Part shown: in pieces, positions 21,782-33,200 of the stretch
How the letters are laid out: each line of letters opens with the position of its first letter
Numbering within the stretch: the first letter of the stretch is position 1
Notes under the pieces: generated by a model
Database searches by the model: none
Told to the model about the DNA's origin: nothing
What the model saw: only the letters and a program-made list of their open reading frames with translations
Origin: Euclidia mi
Lineage: Eukaryota > Arthropoda > Insecta > Lepidoptera > Erebidae
NCBI GenBank assembly: GCA_944739405.2
Contig: OX123190.2
Coordinates: forward strand, 89,223,086 to 89,287,085
Reading direction: 5' to 3'
Length of the DNA stretch: 64,000 bases
Translations under genes and position numbers: made by a program

Positions 21782-23289
21782 ATGGACGAAGACGAAAAGG
21801 CAAAGCAGCAGCAAGAAGAACTGTTCCTTAAGGAACTAGCCCGTAGGGAATCAGAAATCGAGGCGTTGAAGGAGATAATGGGGGCAACTATGGATAGCTC
21901 TCCTTTCCAACCGCGTTCGTCTCTGCTGCGTACCCCGCCAGGCGGCTTCTCTCCAGCTACGACGAGGTCGGAACCTGCTGCCCAAGCAGAGACACCGGCG
22001 CAGGCCCAGGCTCATCCGAGAGAAAGCAAGCGGCTTCTGACCTCACCAGAGGAGGTCTCGGAAGCCATTCGGCAGAAAAGAGTAGAGACCGAGCGGAAGA
22101 AAATCAAGACGGGCAAAAAATCAGCTGCCCCTCCTATAGGAGGCATCTTGACGACTGCTCCCGCAGCGAAGCCCGCCGAGCGGGCCCCGGCTAACCCCAG
22201 TGTGCCACCATCGATGGTGACAACCGATAAAGAAAGCTTGGTGGACGCGGTACACCTTGCCGTGAAGGGCATCTCAGCCATCGCGAATGCCCACAACAAG
22301 CTAAACATCGGCGACAAAACAACCATAGCTGCCCACGGTCAAGACATTATCGCGGTGGTGGCACAGCTGGCGTTACGCCTTGCGCGCATGGAACAAGAGC
22401 TGGCGAACGTAAAGCTCCAGACAATGGAGGCGGCCCAGTCGGCACCCAGTGTCCAACAAATCCTGGCAGTCGCGCCTGAAAATACATACGCCGGCAGACT
22501 TAAGCTCCCGAAGGGGAAACCAGAGATCGCCCTGGAACCCCTGGACCGACGGTTCTATTCTACCCAAACTGCGAGCAGCTCAAGTCATCTGAGGATACCA
22601 AAAAGGAGCTGCAGAAGAGTGTGCAGCCCGGTGCCCATGGCGTCCAGTGTCAGAGGCTAACGGCTGTCTCAAACGGCGGGGTAGCTGTGCAGACTAGGTC
22701 GGCGGAGGCCGCAAGGAAGCTGAAGGAGGTTGCCCCCCCTACATTGAAGGCGATGGACCCCAAAGTGAGGAAGCTGCTGGTTGCCATCAGGAACCTGCGT
22801 ACGGACCCCTCTGCGGCAGACCTCCTGGAAGACCTGCATCGAATAAACCTATCTGACGACAAGAGCTGGCCCAAGGACAGGATGCTAGCCGAGTGTAATG
22901 TCGCTTTTAAGAAAGGTCGCAGGGAATCGAGCAGGACGACCGTGGTCCTGGAGTGCTCGGGTGCGCTGCGAGATAAACTAGTCAGCCTCAAGCGCGTGTA
23001 CATCGGCTGGGATGCGGCCGAAATCTGCGATTATATCCGGGTAACGTGCTGCACAAAACGGCAGCAATATGGTCACCCGGAGAAGCACTGCCGGTCGGCC
23101 GACACAGTTTGCGCCAAATGCGGAGAAGTAGGCCATAAAAGGGAAGAATGCAAATCAGAATCGTCCTGCTGCGCTACATGCAAGCGCTTTAAGCGCGCGA
23201 ATAAGGACCGGCATAAGACCGCCGCGCTCACGTGCCCGGCACCAATACATGCGGAGCAACAGGCTGCGAGCATAACCCGATATGGATAG
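21782..23289 (+). pseudogene. R1-like family B ORF1, copy 2 (frameshifted)
   Basis: Gag-like nucleic-acid-binding ORF1. It starts MDEDEKAKQQQEEL with a charged coiled-coil-type N-terminus, then Pro/Ala-rich linkers and a KKIKTGKKS basic patch that could be nuclear-targeting. A frameshift at about 22565-22620 moves the frame. The second part carries a folded RRM-like region (DPKVRKLLVAIRNLR to YIGWDAAEICDYI) and three Cys-His knuckles. The first knuckle is damaged: CTKRQQYGHPEKHC has Arg where the minus-strand copy has Cys. The second (CAKCGEVGHKREEC) is intact. The stop codon overlaps the ORF2 start by 8 bases (ATGGATAG). Confidence 0.8.
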
Positions 23290-24047
23290 ACGCAGAAGGC
23301 TCCGGATTGGTCAGTTAAATCTACAGGGATCCTCTGCGGCTACTACCGAACTGCCAGTCATCGCGGGACAGATGGGACTGGACCTCATACTCGTCCAGGA
23401 GCACTACACCCACAGTATGATTCTACAGTGCGGCTCAAACCCGAAGGCTGGGATATTAGCACTGAATCCGGATATAGCAATAACAATCCTGGACTATTTG
23501 AGTGACGAATACTGCACTGTAGCACATGTAGACACAGGTGTCCAAAACCAGAGTGTCTACGTGGTCTCGGCGTACTGCCAGTACAGCCACGACATCTCAA
23601 GACACCTCGAACACCTTACCCACGTGCTGGATCAGCTAGCGGGACAGAAGGTCCTAATAGGTATGGATAGTAATGCACATTCTCCGCTCTGGAACTGCGA
23701 ACGTCGGCAGTACCGGAAGGCACAGATGGAGAGCTTTATCCTCGGGCGAGGACTGTTACTACATAACACCGAAGGACAGACCCCCACCTTTCACGGTCCC
23801 AACGGATACTCGAACGTGGATTTAACACTCACCACGAGAGGAATCTCGGTGTCAGAGTGGAGTGTGCACGAAAGTGCCAGCATAAGCGACCACCAGCTAA
23901 TCACGTTCGTCATCGCCTTTAGCGGTTCAACGGACAATTACGAGTGGCCCGCAGAAATGGAACCACGCAGATTCCGGGACAAAGGAGTAAACTGGGAGAG
24001 GTTTACGGATGCCCTCCAGTACAGAATGGGTAAACTACGTACTCGAA
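23282..24047 (+). pseudogene. R1-like family B ORF2, copy 2 (endonuclease only)
   Basis: Starts at ATG 23282 overlapping the ORF1 stop. It encodes the APE-type endonuclease: IGQLNLQGS, LVQEHY, LIGMDSNAHSP, NVDLTLTT and the ISDHQLI triad. Compared with the minus-strand copy it lacks nine residues (27 bases) after ERRQY, losing the VGRGPDTEY loop. Similarity to the family stops after MGKLRTR at about 24047. No RT follows, so the copy is 3'-truncated, an unusual state for a LINE and more easily explained by deletion or recombination than by incomplete reverse transcription. Confidence 0.8.
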
Positions 24048-25543
24048 GAGGTACCTACTCTACGGTTACGGTCTACTCTACCTTTATCGAAGTGAAGCAG
24101 AGAATGATGTTTTTGATTGCATAAGCGACACTTTGTCTTACTAGAACAATTACTTGTTTTATGTTTTATGCTTAAGCAATTAATGCAAGCTTTGTTATCT
24201 TTTACGCATTTAACCCCTCAAAGCATTTTGGCCACCACCGAGGCATCTCAGGACACCCGTAGAAGTATTTTAGCCACTTTCGAGGCTAGGCTTTCAAGCT
24301 AAGTACGGCGCGTAATATTTTCGTTGAAAGAATGGTGATATTTCTATTCATTAAGTTAATATTGTATATCAAAAGACGCGTAATAAAATAAGCTTTCGAA
24401 TGATATTAATTAACACCAAATAATATACTTGAAGCCCACGCAAGAGCGGTATAAAGCGCGCCCGGTATAATATTTTCCCGCCATTTTCGAGCGCGCTTTT
24501 ATATTTCTAACATATTCATATTTCTCGTCGTTTTTTATTATGGGAGGTATATAAGTATTATACACGGTTAGAAAGGTAATTTAATTTACGTCAGAAATAA
24601 TAAATATAATGGAAAGAAACATTTTAATTTTAAACATAAAAATATATAAAATATAAATGATTATTAATTGCCGCCAATTTTCGTATTTTATTTTTTTAAC
24701 ATATTGTTTTGTTATGTATCAGATTCAAACCTAGATAAGTTTCTTTTCAACTAGATTACCAATTTAAAAAACCATATCTGATAAGATTCCGATAAGAAGT
24801 ATTCTTATTGGACTTTGCACAATTGTTTACTTTAGCCCGCAAAAAATAACCGCCATAACCGCCAAAATTTTCGAAAGCCTATATCTCATGAATTATAGGA
24901 GTATTATATATAATATGATAGGTTTATTTATATACTCATAATAAAACAATAATTCATAGCATAAATGTAACGTCATCTATATATTTTCATTCAATAAAAA
25001 ATAAATGCCGTTGTTTCGGTAATTGAATGAATATAGCCTCTTGAATTAAATTATTACACAATATTTGTTTATTTTTTTGCTGTTATTTTATAACTAATTA
25101 GTCCATTCACAATTAAAACATAAAAATATCAAATATAATTATATTATTTGTTTACAATGATGTATTGAATCCATAATTACGCCCCGCGCGCAACATGCAA
25201 AGACAGTGAAATATACAAAAATTTCAAATGCTGATATTTAAATAATTTTTTAAGCAAGCATTGCTTTGATTTTATATTTTTGTAAAGTTTATACCATCAG
25301 GTATACAAAATAATAAAAGTAAGCAATTTATAACCCATATTGTTATCATGACAAACAAAAATGGCGAGTAGGTCATCGATAGACGACAATGTTTACAATA
25401 GGATCAAGTTCGGCGGGTCGCATAAACTAAATGTTCCGTCATTCAGTCACCATTCAAACATTACTACAAAGCTTATTTAATCTACTTTCATAAAAACACC
25501 ATTTCAAATATCAATACCCGAGTGACGAGTCGTAAGTTTAGGT
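24048..25543. other. AT-rich stretch without a recognised gene
   Basis: Very AT-rich sequence with no coding region or repeat family I can support. One GC-richer patch at about 24435-24505 has GAGCGCGC/GCGCGC-type sequences, but no clear structure. Confidence 0.4.
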
Positions 25544-25941
25544 TTAAGGTAGCACGGCAAGTGGCCTTGCTTCGCGGGTGGTCAGATAACGACCGCGTGA
25601 TGCTTTAGCGATAAATGTCAAATTAAAGCGGTACCTTGAGCTGTTAAAACGAGCGGTTGGATTTAAATTATTAAAGGTGGGACACTTATAGAAATGGTCG
25701 TGCACTATATTACTGCACAGACACTTCTGTGAATTATTACTATTAGATTCCGAGCATGTTACGTAAGATTGTGGATTAGGGACCGAGTTATTATTACTAT
25801 TTCGCGATTTATTCAACCTTTGTTTGTTGCTTAACATATTATATTGCGTACCGTCATCTCGAAAGCACGAATTGCATCAGTGTCAAACTTTTTGTTTTTT
25901 TTAAAGCGAGTTGAAGCAACATAAAGTCGGAAAGATCTTCT
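25544..25941 (-). pseudogene. BEL/Pao gag relic, zinc-finger part
   Basis: Minus-strand text from 25941 reads EDLSDFMLLQLALKK, a conserved gag phrase. With one frame correction it runs on to a Ser/Asn-rich stretch and a C-C-H-C cluster (CLCSNIVHDHFYKC, then FNNLNPTARF). The order fits a BEL/Pao gag: core first, zinc knuckle after. The preceding gag core lies at 27437-27340, on the other side of an LTR element, so the gag relic was split by that insertion. Frame is lost after the knuckle. Confidence 0.55.
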
Positions 25942-26150
25942 TGTAGCGGCTGCTGATGCTACAAATTATATGCGAGGCGTAATATTGCATTAGCGCGGCG
26001 CGGCAGTCGTCTCCCTTCACGCATACAGTTAGGTCGTAGTTTGGTAGTTTCTTTATAAGTGTATTTCAATGTGGTACCACAGTAAAGTATATATTTCTTC
26101 GTTTTGCATCTTTCCTTTATCTCTTCACACATACCTGAAACATCTTCTCA
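25942..26150 (+). repeat. Left LTR of the small LTR element
   Basis: 209 bp, TGTAGC...CTTCTCA. Followed directly by a primer-binding-type site. Differs from the right LTR at two positions (TGATGCTAC versus TGACGCTAC; TTTCTTTAT versus TTTATTTAT). Confidence 0.9.
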
Positions 26151-27130
26151 TTGGTGACCCCGACATCGACAACGCAACCTTCGGCACAGCTTCGGCAACG
26201 CGGCATCGACGCACGTGCACATGGTCAGCGGAGTCAAATAAGCGCATGTGCAGCGTAGCAACAGCGAGCAGCCAAGCACCCTGGACACGGAGACATCCTG
26301 GTGTGGGAGACGACTCGCCCTTTTTACTACGACCGAAAGGGCTTACGACCTAACTGCGGAGAACACCTGAGTCAGGACACGTGGAACCTAAAAGTGGAAC
26401 ATACAATACCTACGAACAACAGCGATCACGGCAATATGGGCAGCAGGAGAATTCCGGAGCGGCATACGACGGCGGCGGCACTCTGCAGGACAGTGCGTAC
26501 GTCGAGGCACAACGCGTAAGGCGTATTGACCTTGGTGGCGAGGCAGCATTCCGCACCAAGACGAATAATACGCAGCACACTCCGAGGACGAGATCGACAC
26601 GGGACCGGCGGTGGCACTCTACAGGACAGTGCACGCGTCGAAGCGGCTCATCACACTTGGAGGCGAGGATGAATACCGCTCAGTGTTGGATTGCGCACCC
26701 TGTCATCTCTCAGTACGGCCCAGGCAGAATACGATGATCGCTGGCAGAATCGGTGAACGTATTTGCTTCTTCGTACGACCAGCTCTCTCTACAAGCGGCT
26801 TACGAAGAGCAAAGGAAGTTCGAAAGAAACGGCGGCAATTGAGTTATTATTGTGTTTTTGTGTTTGCTTACAACTTTTCTAAAAATAGTCACATCATTTA
26901 TGTTAAAGAGTCCCACATATTGACCCGCTATAGTGTTTCTGTTTAGTTGGCATTCTCAAAACTAGCGCTCCGGTAACTTGATACATGTTTATGTGACGTG
27001 AGTCGAGCGCTAGCGTGTCTGATTAGCTAGATAGTTACCTAAGTATTATTTTGTTATTGTTTCTTGTAGTTGTTACCAATTTTTTTTTGTATAATGTTCT
27101 TCAATTTTTTTTCAATTAAGGGGGGAATAT

Positions 27131-27339
27131 TGTAGCGGCTGCTGACGCTACAAATTATATGCGAGGCGTAATATTGCATTAGCGCGGCGCGGCAGTCGTC
27201 TCCCTTCACGCATACAGTTAGGTCGTAGTTTGGTAGTTTATTTATAAGTGTATTTCAATGTGGTACCACAGTAAAGTATATATTTCTTCGTTTTGCATCT
27301 TTCCTTTATCTCTTCACACATACCTGAAACATCTTCTCA
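27131..27339 (+). repeat. Right LTR of the small LTR element
   Basis: 209 bp copy of the left LTR, immediately preceded by the purine-rich tract AAGGGGGGAATA at about 27118-27130. Confidence 0.9.
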
Positions 27340-27437
27340 TACCCCTACATTATAATTTTAAGTTCCTAAGAGAATTAACCGCAGTTACGAAGTTATCTAT
27401 AAACAGCTGGAAATTCGAGACAGATGCGGCACCGGAC
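27340..27437 (-). pseudogene. BEL/Pao gag relic, core part
   Basis: Matches the gag at 15.61-15.68 kb almost base for base (SGAASVSNFQLF, then NFVTAVNS) and continues a few codons further (LRNLKL) before a stop and the LTR border. Same strand as the zinc-finger part at 25.5-25.9 kb, which supports one original gag cut by the LTR element. Confidence 0.65.
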
Positions 27438-27644
27438 ACTTCCCTCCACCTCCTCATGGTCCTACCCGCCTCGCGGCATACGGACCGAATCGCGGGAGAA
27501 GCGCGCGGTACTTGCGTCTGCTCTTTCCCGCGCGCTTTTTCTTGACTCCCTACAAATCTTTATCCTGTCCCTGTTATATGCCCACTCTCCCCTAATGGGG
27601 CAGTTACAGCACAACCACAGTACTTCGCATCCGAGCAGTCTGAG

Positions 27645-30600
27645 CTAAACCTCCAGTTCCTTCCGCTTCTTGTGCCACTTTTTTGCGAAAATCTTCAATC
27701 TTCGGAACCCTTCCTCGCTTCTTACCAGTTCCTGGTAGAACACTGGTCCTGCTTCGGCTCTGTTCCAGTTGTCCAGCATCTCATTCCGTTCCTCCTCGTA
27801 CAGCGCACAGTCCCAGAGGACATGGTCACGCGTCTCCTCAGCTTCGCCGCAGTAACACGCCGCATCCTCGCGAAGCGACATCGCGTGCAGGCGCTTATTA
27901 AAGCACCCATGGCCACTCAACATTTGGGAAACCACGTAGTCTGGCTCCACCCAATCTTGCGCCAATCTTTCGGCAATTTCAGGGAAGAACCTTTTTAGGT
28001 CTGCTCCCTTCTCCTCTGCAGTCCACCGCTTCCGCCATTGGGCGACGACAAACCCTGTCAATTCCCTTTTTAAACTTCTGCGCTCCCTGCCGACCAACCC
28101 TAGTCCCTCCTGCGCGAATCGTCCTGCACGAACGACTTCCAGGTCAGCCGGAAGGACCGCGGCGAGCACGGGCAACGCCGCGGTGCTGACGGACCTGTAA
28201 GCCTTCGTGAGCAGCACCAGAGCCGGGCGTTGTGTGCGAAGCAAAGCGCTCCGCACGGCATAGTGAGACGAGCGTCGCCACCATACGGCCGCAGCATAGG
28301 TCATCACTGCCACATAGGTCCCTGAGTACAGGATCCTAAGGGCCATGTACCGCACGCCCCAGGTCGATGCCGATACTCTCGACATCTTCCCGAAGCAGTT
28401 CACAGCCCTCTGGCCGGCCAAGTTCGCATGCGGCACGTAGGAGCTAGCCTCGTCTATGCACACTCCCAATAATCTGGTGCTGGCCACTTGTGCAATGGAT
28501 GTACCGTCCATCCGTATCGTGGGGGGCGTTTAAACTTTCCCTTCATAGTTAGGGTCTGCGACTTCCCCGCAGAGAACCTGAGACGGTTCCGACACCCCCA
28601 GTCGGACACCGCTCTGAGCGACGATAGAGCGTTACGCTCTATGGCCGCCCTGGACGGAGCCTCGATCACCATGGTGATGTCGTCCGCGTACGCTACCATG
28701 CTGACACCCTCGGGCATCGGTAGCTTGAGGATGTCATCGAGTAGGAGGTTCCAGAGCGTTGGCCCTAACACCGAACCCTGGGGACATCCCATAGTGGATT
28801 CCTTCCACACCGACTGGCAGCCCATGAATAACCCGACGCGTCTATTGGTGAAATAGCTAATTAGTATCCGGTAAATGTTCGGCGGACAGCCGCCCTGCTT
28901 CAGTTTTACGAGCACCATGGGCCACCAGGCGTTGTCGAAGGCCCCGGAGATGTCTAACAACACGAACTGCACATAGTTTTCGGTGGTACCTGTTACACGG
29001 TCGAGTACCGCGTTTAGCGCCGTGACCGTGGACCTTCCACGCCAAAAACCATGCTGCAACGGCGAAATGTTCCGGTGCAGGCAAGGGGCGCAGACGATGA
29101 TGAGACGTTCTAAGATCTTGCCCAAAATGGACAGCAAAGTGACAGGTCTGTACGCTTTTGGGTCGGACAGGGGTTTGTCGTTCCCCTTTGGCAGAACCAC
29201 CAGTCTTCCAATTTTCCATAGGGATGGAAAAACTCCCTCTGCAATGCACGCGGAGTACATCAGTAGCATTTCTACCTCGCTAACACTCCACGCGTGCTTT
29301 ACTCTCCGGGCTGTTATCCCATCTAAGCCAGGTGCTGTATTAGGTAAATCTCTAACTATCCTGCCTAGCGCCTGTCGGGTGGGTGGGTCGCAGTCTAATC
29401 CAGACGGGGCACATGCAGCTGCGATCCTGACCTGCTGGTGGTATGTGGTGTCCTTTGACGGGCCATCGTCCGGGCACAACGTACTGAGGATACCCGTCAT
29501 GGTCTCCGTGGCGGTGCTGGTGTGTCCTTCTAACAACTTTACTCCGTGCATCACGTTGGGGGGCGGGCGCAGTCTCCCTGAAGCGGCCCTGTACGCCAGT
29601 CCCCAGGGGTCCTCGTTTCCGGATTCTGCGATACGTCGAAAGTAGGCGAGTTCTGCGTCCTTCATAGCCTCTTTGTATTTCCTCCTTGCAGAGCGCAGCT
29701 GCTCATGTAATTGACTCGCTGAGTCGCTGCCCACTTTGCGAGACTGCTGCCATGCACGTCGGGCGTTATACACGACCCGACGCAAGCTGTCTAGTTCCAC
29801 GGACCACCACTCATATCCTCCAGCGTCGTTTTTCTTACGTAACCCTAAACAATCCTCCGCTGTACGAGAGAGTATGGATGAGTACTGGACACAGATTTCT
29901 TCCGCCGACTTCCTTGTGCGCAACTTACCCATCCGGTACTGCAGAGTCGTCTCAAACGTCCTCCAGTCAACTCCGCGCTCCCTAAAGTACCTGGGTGCGA
30001 CGTCCGGTAATTCGTTCCTCCGATCGGTTCGCAGCACATCGGTAGTAACATTGAATGTGATCAGCTGGTGGTCACTGATGCTGGCTCCTTCGTGCACTCT
30101 CCACTCTGACACCGAGATTCCTCGCGTGGTGAGTGTCAGGTCCACATTGAAGTAACCATTGGGACCGTGAAAGGTGGGGGGCTGTCCTTCGGCGTTATGT
30201 ATCAGCAGTCCTCGTCCAAGGATGAAACTCTCCATCTGAGACTTGCGGTACTCCGTATCCGGTCCTCGCCCCACGTACTGCCGACGTTCACAGTGCCAGA
30301 GCGGAGAATGCGCATTGCTATCCATTCCTATCAGGACCTTCTGTCCCGCCAACTGATCCAGCGCATGAGTGAGGTTCTCTAGGTGTCGGGATATGTCGTG
30401 GCTGTATTGGCAATATGCCGATACCACGTAGATATGCCGATGTTGGACACCTGTATCGATGTGTGCGACCGTGCAGAATTCACCGCTCAAGTGGTCCAGT
30501 ACGGTGATGGCTATGTCCTGGTTAAGTACCATAATCCCAGCCTTAGGATTAGCACCGCACTGAAGAATCCTGGGGTGGCTGTAATGCTCCTGGACGAGCG

Positions 30601-30706
30601 CAAGGTCCAAACCCAGCTGTCTCCCGATGATAGGCAGTTCTGTTGTAGCCGTCTGAGATCCCTGAAGGTTTAGCTGCCCGATACGAAGCACTGTGGGCCT
30701 AGCCAT
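27645..30706 (-). pseudogene. R1-like family B ORF2 (endonuclease-RT-CCHC), one frameshift
   Basis: About 1,019 residues from ATG at 30706. The APE endonuclease has N13 (QLNLQ), E40 (VQEHY), D129/N131 (GMDSNAHSP), D189 (NVDLTL) and S211-D212-H213. RT has NTAPGLDGITA, D585 in LDISGAFDNAWW, CPQGSVLGPTLWN, and the AYADD box with catalytic D675/D676. A C-terminal knuckle reads CYCGEAEETRDHVLWDC. The single defect is a one-base loss in a run of six G (28521-28526 on the + strand) in the RT thumb. All catalytic residues are present. Because the defect is in a homopolymer, it could be a sequencing error and the gene intact. R1 clade is assigned from domain order and the RT style. Confidence 0.85.
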
Positions 30707-31106
30707 AGCGGGTGATGTTCGCCGCCTGCTGTTCCGCGTGTATCCGTGCTGGGCACGTGAGCGCGGCGGTCCTGTGTCCGTCCTTGTTCGCCCGCTCGAA
30801 GCACTTGCATGTGGCGCAGCAGGTCGTTTCCGACTTACAGTCTTCTTTCTTGTGGCCTGCTTCTCCACATTTCACACAAACTGTTTCGGCCGACCGGCAG
30901 TGCTTTTCAGGATGGCCATATTGGTGGCATTTTGTGCAGCACGTGACACGAATGTAATCGCAGATTTCTGCCTCATCCCACCCGATATAGACATGGTTGA
31001 GGCTGACCAGTTTGTCCCTCAGCGCGCTGGTGCACTCCAGAACCACGGTTGTCCTACTGTATTCCCTGCGGCCCTTCTTGAATGCTACGGTGCACTCCGC
31101 CAGCAT
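30699..31106 (-). pseudogene. R1-like family B ORF1 C-terminal part, copy 3
   Basis: Last 135 codons of ORF1, truncated at the 5' side by the junction with a SART-like fragment. It keeps the end of the RRM-like region (YIGWDEAEICDYI) and three Cys-His motifs, including an intact first knuckle CTKCHQYGHPEKHC and second CVKCGEAGHKKEDC. The stop overlaps the ORF2 start by 8 bases (ATGGCTAG), the same arrangement as in copy 2, pointing to coupled termination and reinitiation. Confidence 0.8.
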
Positions 31107-31107
31107 T

Positions 31108-31927
31108 CAGTCAGGGAGACGCCCGGCTGTCATCATTGTGGAGACCGCCGCAACCCAGTAGAGGACACGGCGCTGCACACACTAGCGGATTGCCCCGCGT
31201 GGGCTACGCAGCGCCGCGATCTAGTTGCGGCGGTCGGTAATGCAGACCTCTCGCTTCGGGCTGTGGTTCACGCCATGGTCCGGAGCGAGACTTGTTGGAA
31301 CGCCGTCGCCTCCTTCTGTGAGACAGTAATGTCGAGCAAGGAGGCGGCGGAGCGGGAGAGGGAGCTCGCGCGACCTCTCCCCATCCGCAGAGCCGGGCGT
31401 CGCCGGAGGGCGTATAATGACCTCCGGCCACCATAAGCTGCCAACGGGCGGCGGCACCGTGGGGCCGCCCGCCGTCCGTTGGGTCCGAGAGACGGCGTTG
31501 TGTTCCGCGCACGCCTCTCGTAGCAGTAGCTTTGTTTCTTACGTTGCTTGTAAGTATGACAGATGAATGAGGTAATGTCTTACGACATTTAAGTTAATTT
31601 GAGGAGGAAAGCTTGTAAAAGTTTGAATGTGTGCGTGATGTATGTTTTCCGTGGATGGATGCATGCGAGAAGGTAGACGGGGCCCGCCGTGTCTGAGGCG
31701 GGCCAACTTAGGCGGGGTCACAGATGTTATGCCACGCAGTACCTGTGGCCTCGCTGTTAATGGGATCGGTTAGCGGAACACCATGGGGGTTTTAGTGGGT
31801 AGTCCCGAAGCTTCACATGCATCGGGGAGTCCCACACTCCCCCTAGGCTGACACTTCGGTCTCAGTCTAGGGGGGTTAGCTCGTAAACTGTAGTTTCCTC
31901 CATGAGTCACAAAAAAAAAAAAAAAAA
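31108..31927 (+). mobile_element. SART-like 3' fragment, first telomere-anchored element
   Basis: Starts inside the C-terminal CCHC of a SART-like ORF2 (ETPGCHHCGDRRNPVEDTALHTLADC), runs to the stop at 31434-31436 (NDLRPP), then a ~475-bp 3' UTR and poly(A) at 31911-31927, followed directly by GGTTAGG repeats. The 3' UTR has a GGCCCGCC/GGCGGGCC hairpin (about 31680-31705) and GGGGGTTTTAGTGGGTA, the same order of landmarks as in the other telomeric families here. The protein is closest to the 10.7-12.9 kb copy. This element marks the inner edge of the telomeric array. Confidence 0.85.
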
Positions 31928-31971
31928 GGTTAGGTTAGGTTAGGTTAGGTTAGGTTAGGTAAGGTTAGGTT
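31928..31971 (+). repeat. TTAGG telomeric repeat run
   Basis: About nine GGTTA units with one GGTAA variant, placed between the poly(A) of a SART-like fragment and the C-run that starts the first short element. Orientation (G-rich strand reading right) puts the chromosome end to the right. Confidence 0.95.
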
Positions 31972-32573
31972 CCCCCCCGTGGGATCTCCACCTTGTCGTG
32001 GTGGGGGGGCTCAGTAACCGTGGATTGGTGACCCGCGGTGAAGCTAAGAGGGACCCAGGAGGGGACGCTCCGCGTGGGCTTGACGGGGTCTGCGCAGGAT
32101 GCGTCCAACGGTGCGGGTGCGCGGGACAGTTCTGTCTGTCCCTCGCAGTCGGGTGCGGTCGCGGGAGGAGAGGCGTGTCGGTGTTGCGTTGCCGCGCGCC
32201 CTATCTCCCGCGACCAAATGGGGGCGCACCATTCGATGCGTCGCGGTGGGGCCGCAGAGGAAGAGGAGATGCGGTGTTGCGTTGCCGTCCTCCCTATCCT
32301 CTGCGGCCGCTGGGTGTTTTGGCGGCGGAGCCCAACACCTTCATCCGCCGCCAAGGGGGTTTCGTTCGGGGCCCGCCTAACCATCTGGCGGGCCAATACC
32401 CGTCGGAGGGTGGCGACGAGTGCTTTGGTGATGCCCCACCCTCCGACACACGGGTACATGGCGGAAGTCGAGGTGGTTTTTAGTGGAAACACCACATACT
32501 CCGGCTCTTATTTCCCCCAAGAGTCGGAGATCCGAAGGGATTTTCCACTTCGTAAAACAAAAAAAAAAAAAAA
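31972..32573 (+). mobile_element. Short structured telomeric element, unit 1 (tail A)
   Basis: A 602-bp unit from a C-run to poly(A), bordered by TTAGG on both sides. It consists of successive hairpins: CCACC/GGTGG just after the C-run, GGTCGCGGGAG/CTCCCGCGACC, GGCCGCAGAGGA/TCCTCTGCGGCC, TGGCGGCGGA/TCCGCCGCCA, GGCCCGCC/GGCGGGCC and TCGGAGGGTGG/CCACCCTCCGA (32403-32413 with 32436-32446). The tail runs through GGTTTTTAGTGGAAACACCAC and a CTCTT/AAGAG hairpin. GC-rich open frames exist, but they shift between units. The 3' third resembles the SART 3' UTR, which suggests a SINE-like element mobilised by SART. Confidence 0.8.
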
Positions 32574-32587
32574 GGTAAGGTTAGGTT

Positions 32588-33186
32588 CCCCCCCCTGGGA
32601 TCTCCACCTTGTCGTGGTGGGGGGGCTCAGTAACCGTGGATTGGTCACCCGCGGTGAAGCTAAGAGGGATCCAGGAGGGGACGCTCCGCGTGGGCTTGGA
32701 GGGGCCTGCGCAGGACGCGTCCAACGGTGTGGGTGCGAGGGACAGTTCGTCTGTCCCTCGCAGTCGGGCGCGGTCGCGGGGGGAGAGGTGTGTCGGTGTT
32801 GCGTTGCCGCGCGCCCTGTCTCCCGCGACCAAATGGGGGCGCACCATCGTTGCGTCGTGGTGGGGCCGCAGAGGAAGAGGAGATGCGGTGTTGCGTTGCC
32901 GTCCTCCCTATCCTCTGCGGCCGCTGGGTGTTTTGGCGGCGGAGCCCAACACCTTCATCCGCCGCCAAGGGGGTTTCGTTCGGGGCCCGCCTAACCATCT
33001 GGCGGGCCAATACCCGTCGGGGGGTGGCGAGGAATGCTTCAGTGAAACCCTACCCTCCGACACACGGGTACATGGAGGAAGTCGAGGTGGTTTTTAGTGG
33101 AAACACCACATACTCCGGCTCTTATTTCCCCCAAGAGTCGGAGATCCGAAGGGATTTTCCACCTCGTAAAACAAAAAAAAAAAAAA
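32588..33186 (+). mobile_element. Short structured telomeric element, unit 2 (tail A)
   Basis: Same structure as unit 1. Differences include a single-base indel near GACAGTTCGTCTG that changes the reading frame while leaving the hairpin TGCGAGGGACAG/CTGTCCCTCGCA perfect. The late hairpin reads TCGGGGGGTGG/CTACCCTCCGA and still pairs with G-U pairs. Preceded by a 14-bp TTAGG-type spacer (GGTAAGGTTAGGTT). Confidence 0.8.
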
Positions 33187-33200
33187 GGTAAGGTTAGGTT

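Larger units (their letters stand above)
25942..27339 (+). mobile_element. Small non-autonomous LTR retroelement (TRIM-like)
   Basis: Two 209-bp LTRs (25942-26150 and 27131-27339) begin TGTAGCGGCTGCTGA and end CTTCTCA. I count two differences between them. One base after the left LTR lies TGGTGACCCCGAC, a tRNA primer-binding-type sequence. A purine tract AAGGGGGGAATA precedes the right LTR. The ~980-bp interior has no recognisable gag or pol. Near-identical LTRs mean a fairly recent insertion. No target duplication was recognised at the borders, although the element clearly separates two parts of a BEL/Pao gag. Confidence 0.85.
27440..31107 (-). mobile_element. R1-like family B element, nearly intact minus-strand copy
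   Basis: 5'-truncated in ORF1 at 31106, with ORF2 complete apart from one base, and a short 3' UTR to about 27440 where BEL/Pao gag sequence begins. No poly(A) is visible at the 3' border. It points opposite to all telomeric elements to its right and joins a SART-like 3' fragment at about 31108. Confidence 0.8.

Noticed and set aside
27440..31107. TRAS-family identity for the minus-strand R1-like element
   Set aside because: Its opposite orientation is tempting, since TRAS lies opposite to SART in telomeres, but no TTAGG/CCTAA borders are present and the endonuclease text is not recognisably TRAS. Left as R1-like family B.
31998..32483. Open frame of ~161 codons in the short telomeric elements, repeated in several units
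   Set aside because: The frame shifts between units through indels (units 2 and 3 use another frame), several frames are open at once because of GC-richness, and base changes follow stem pairing, not codons. Treated as non-coding.
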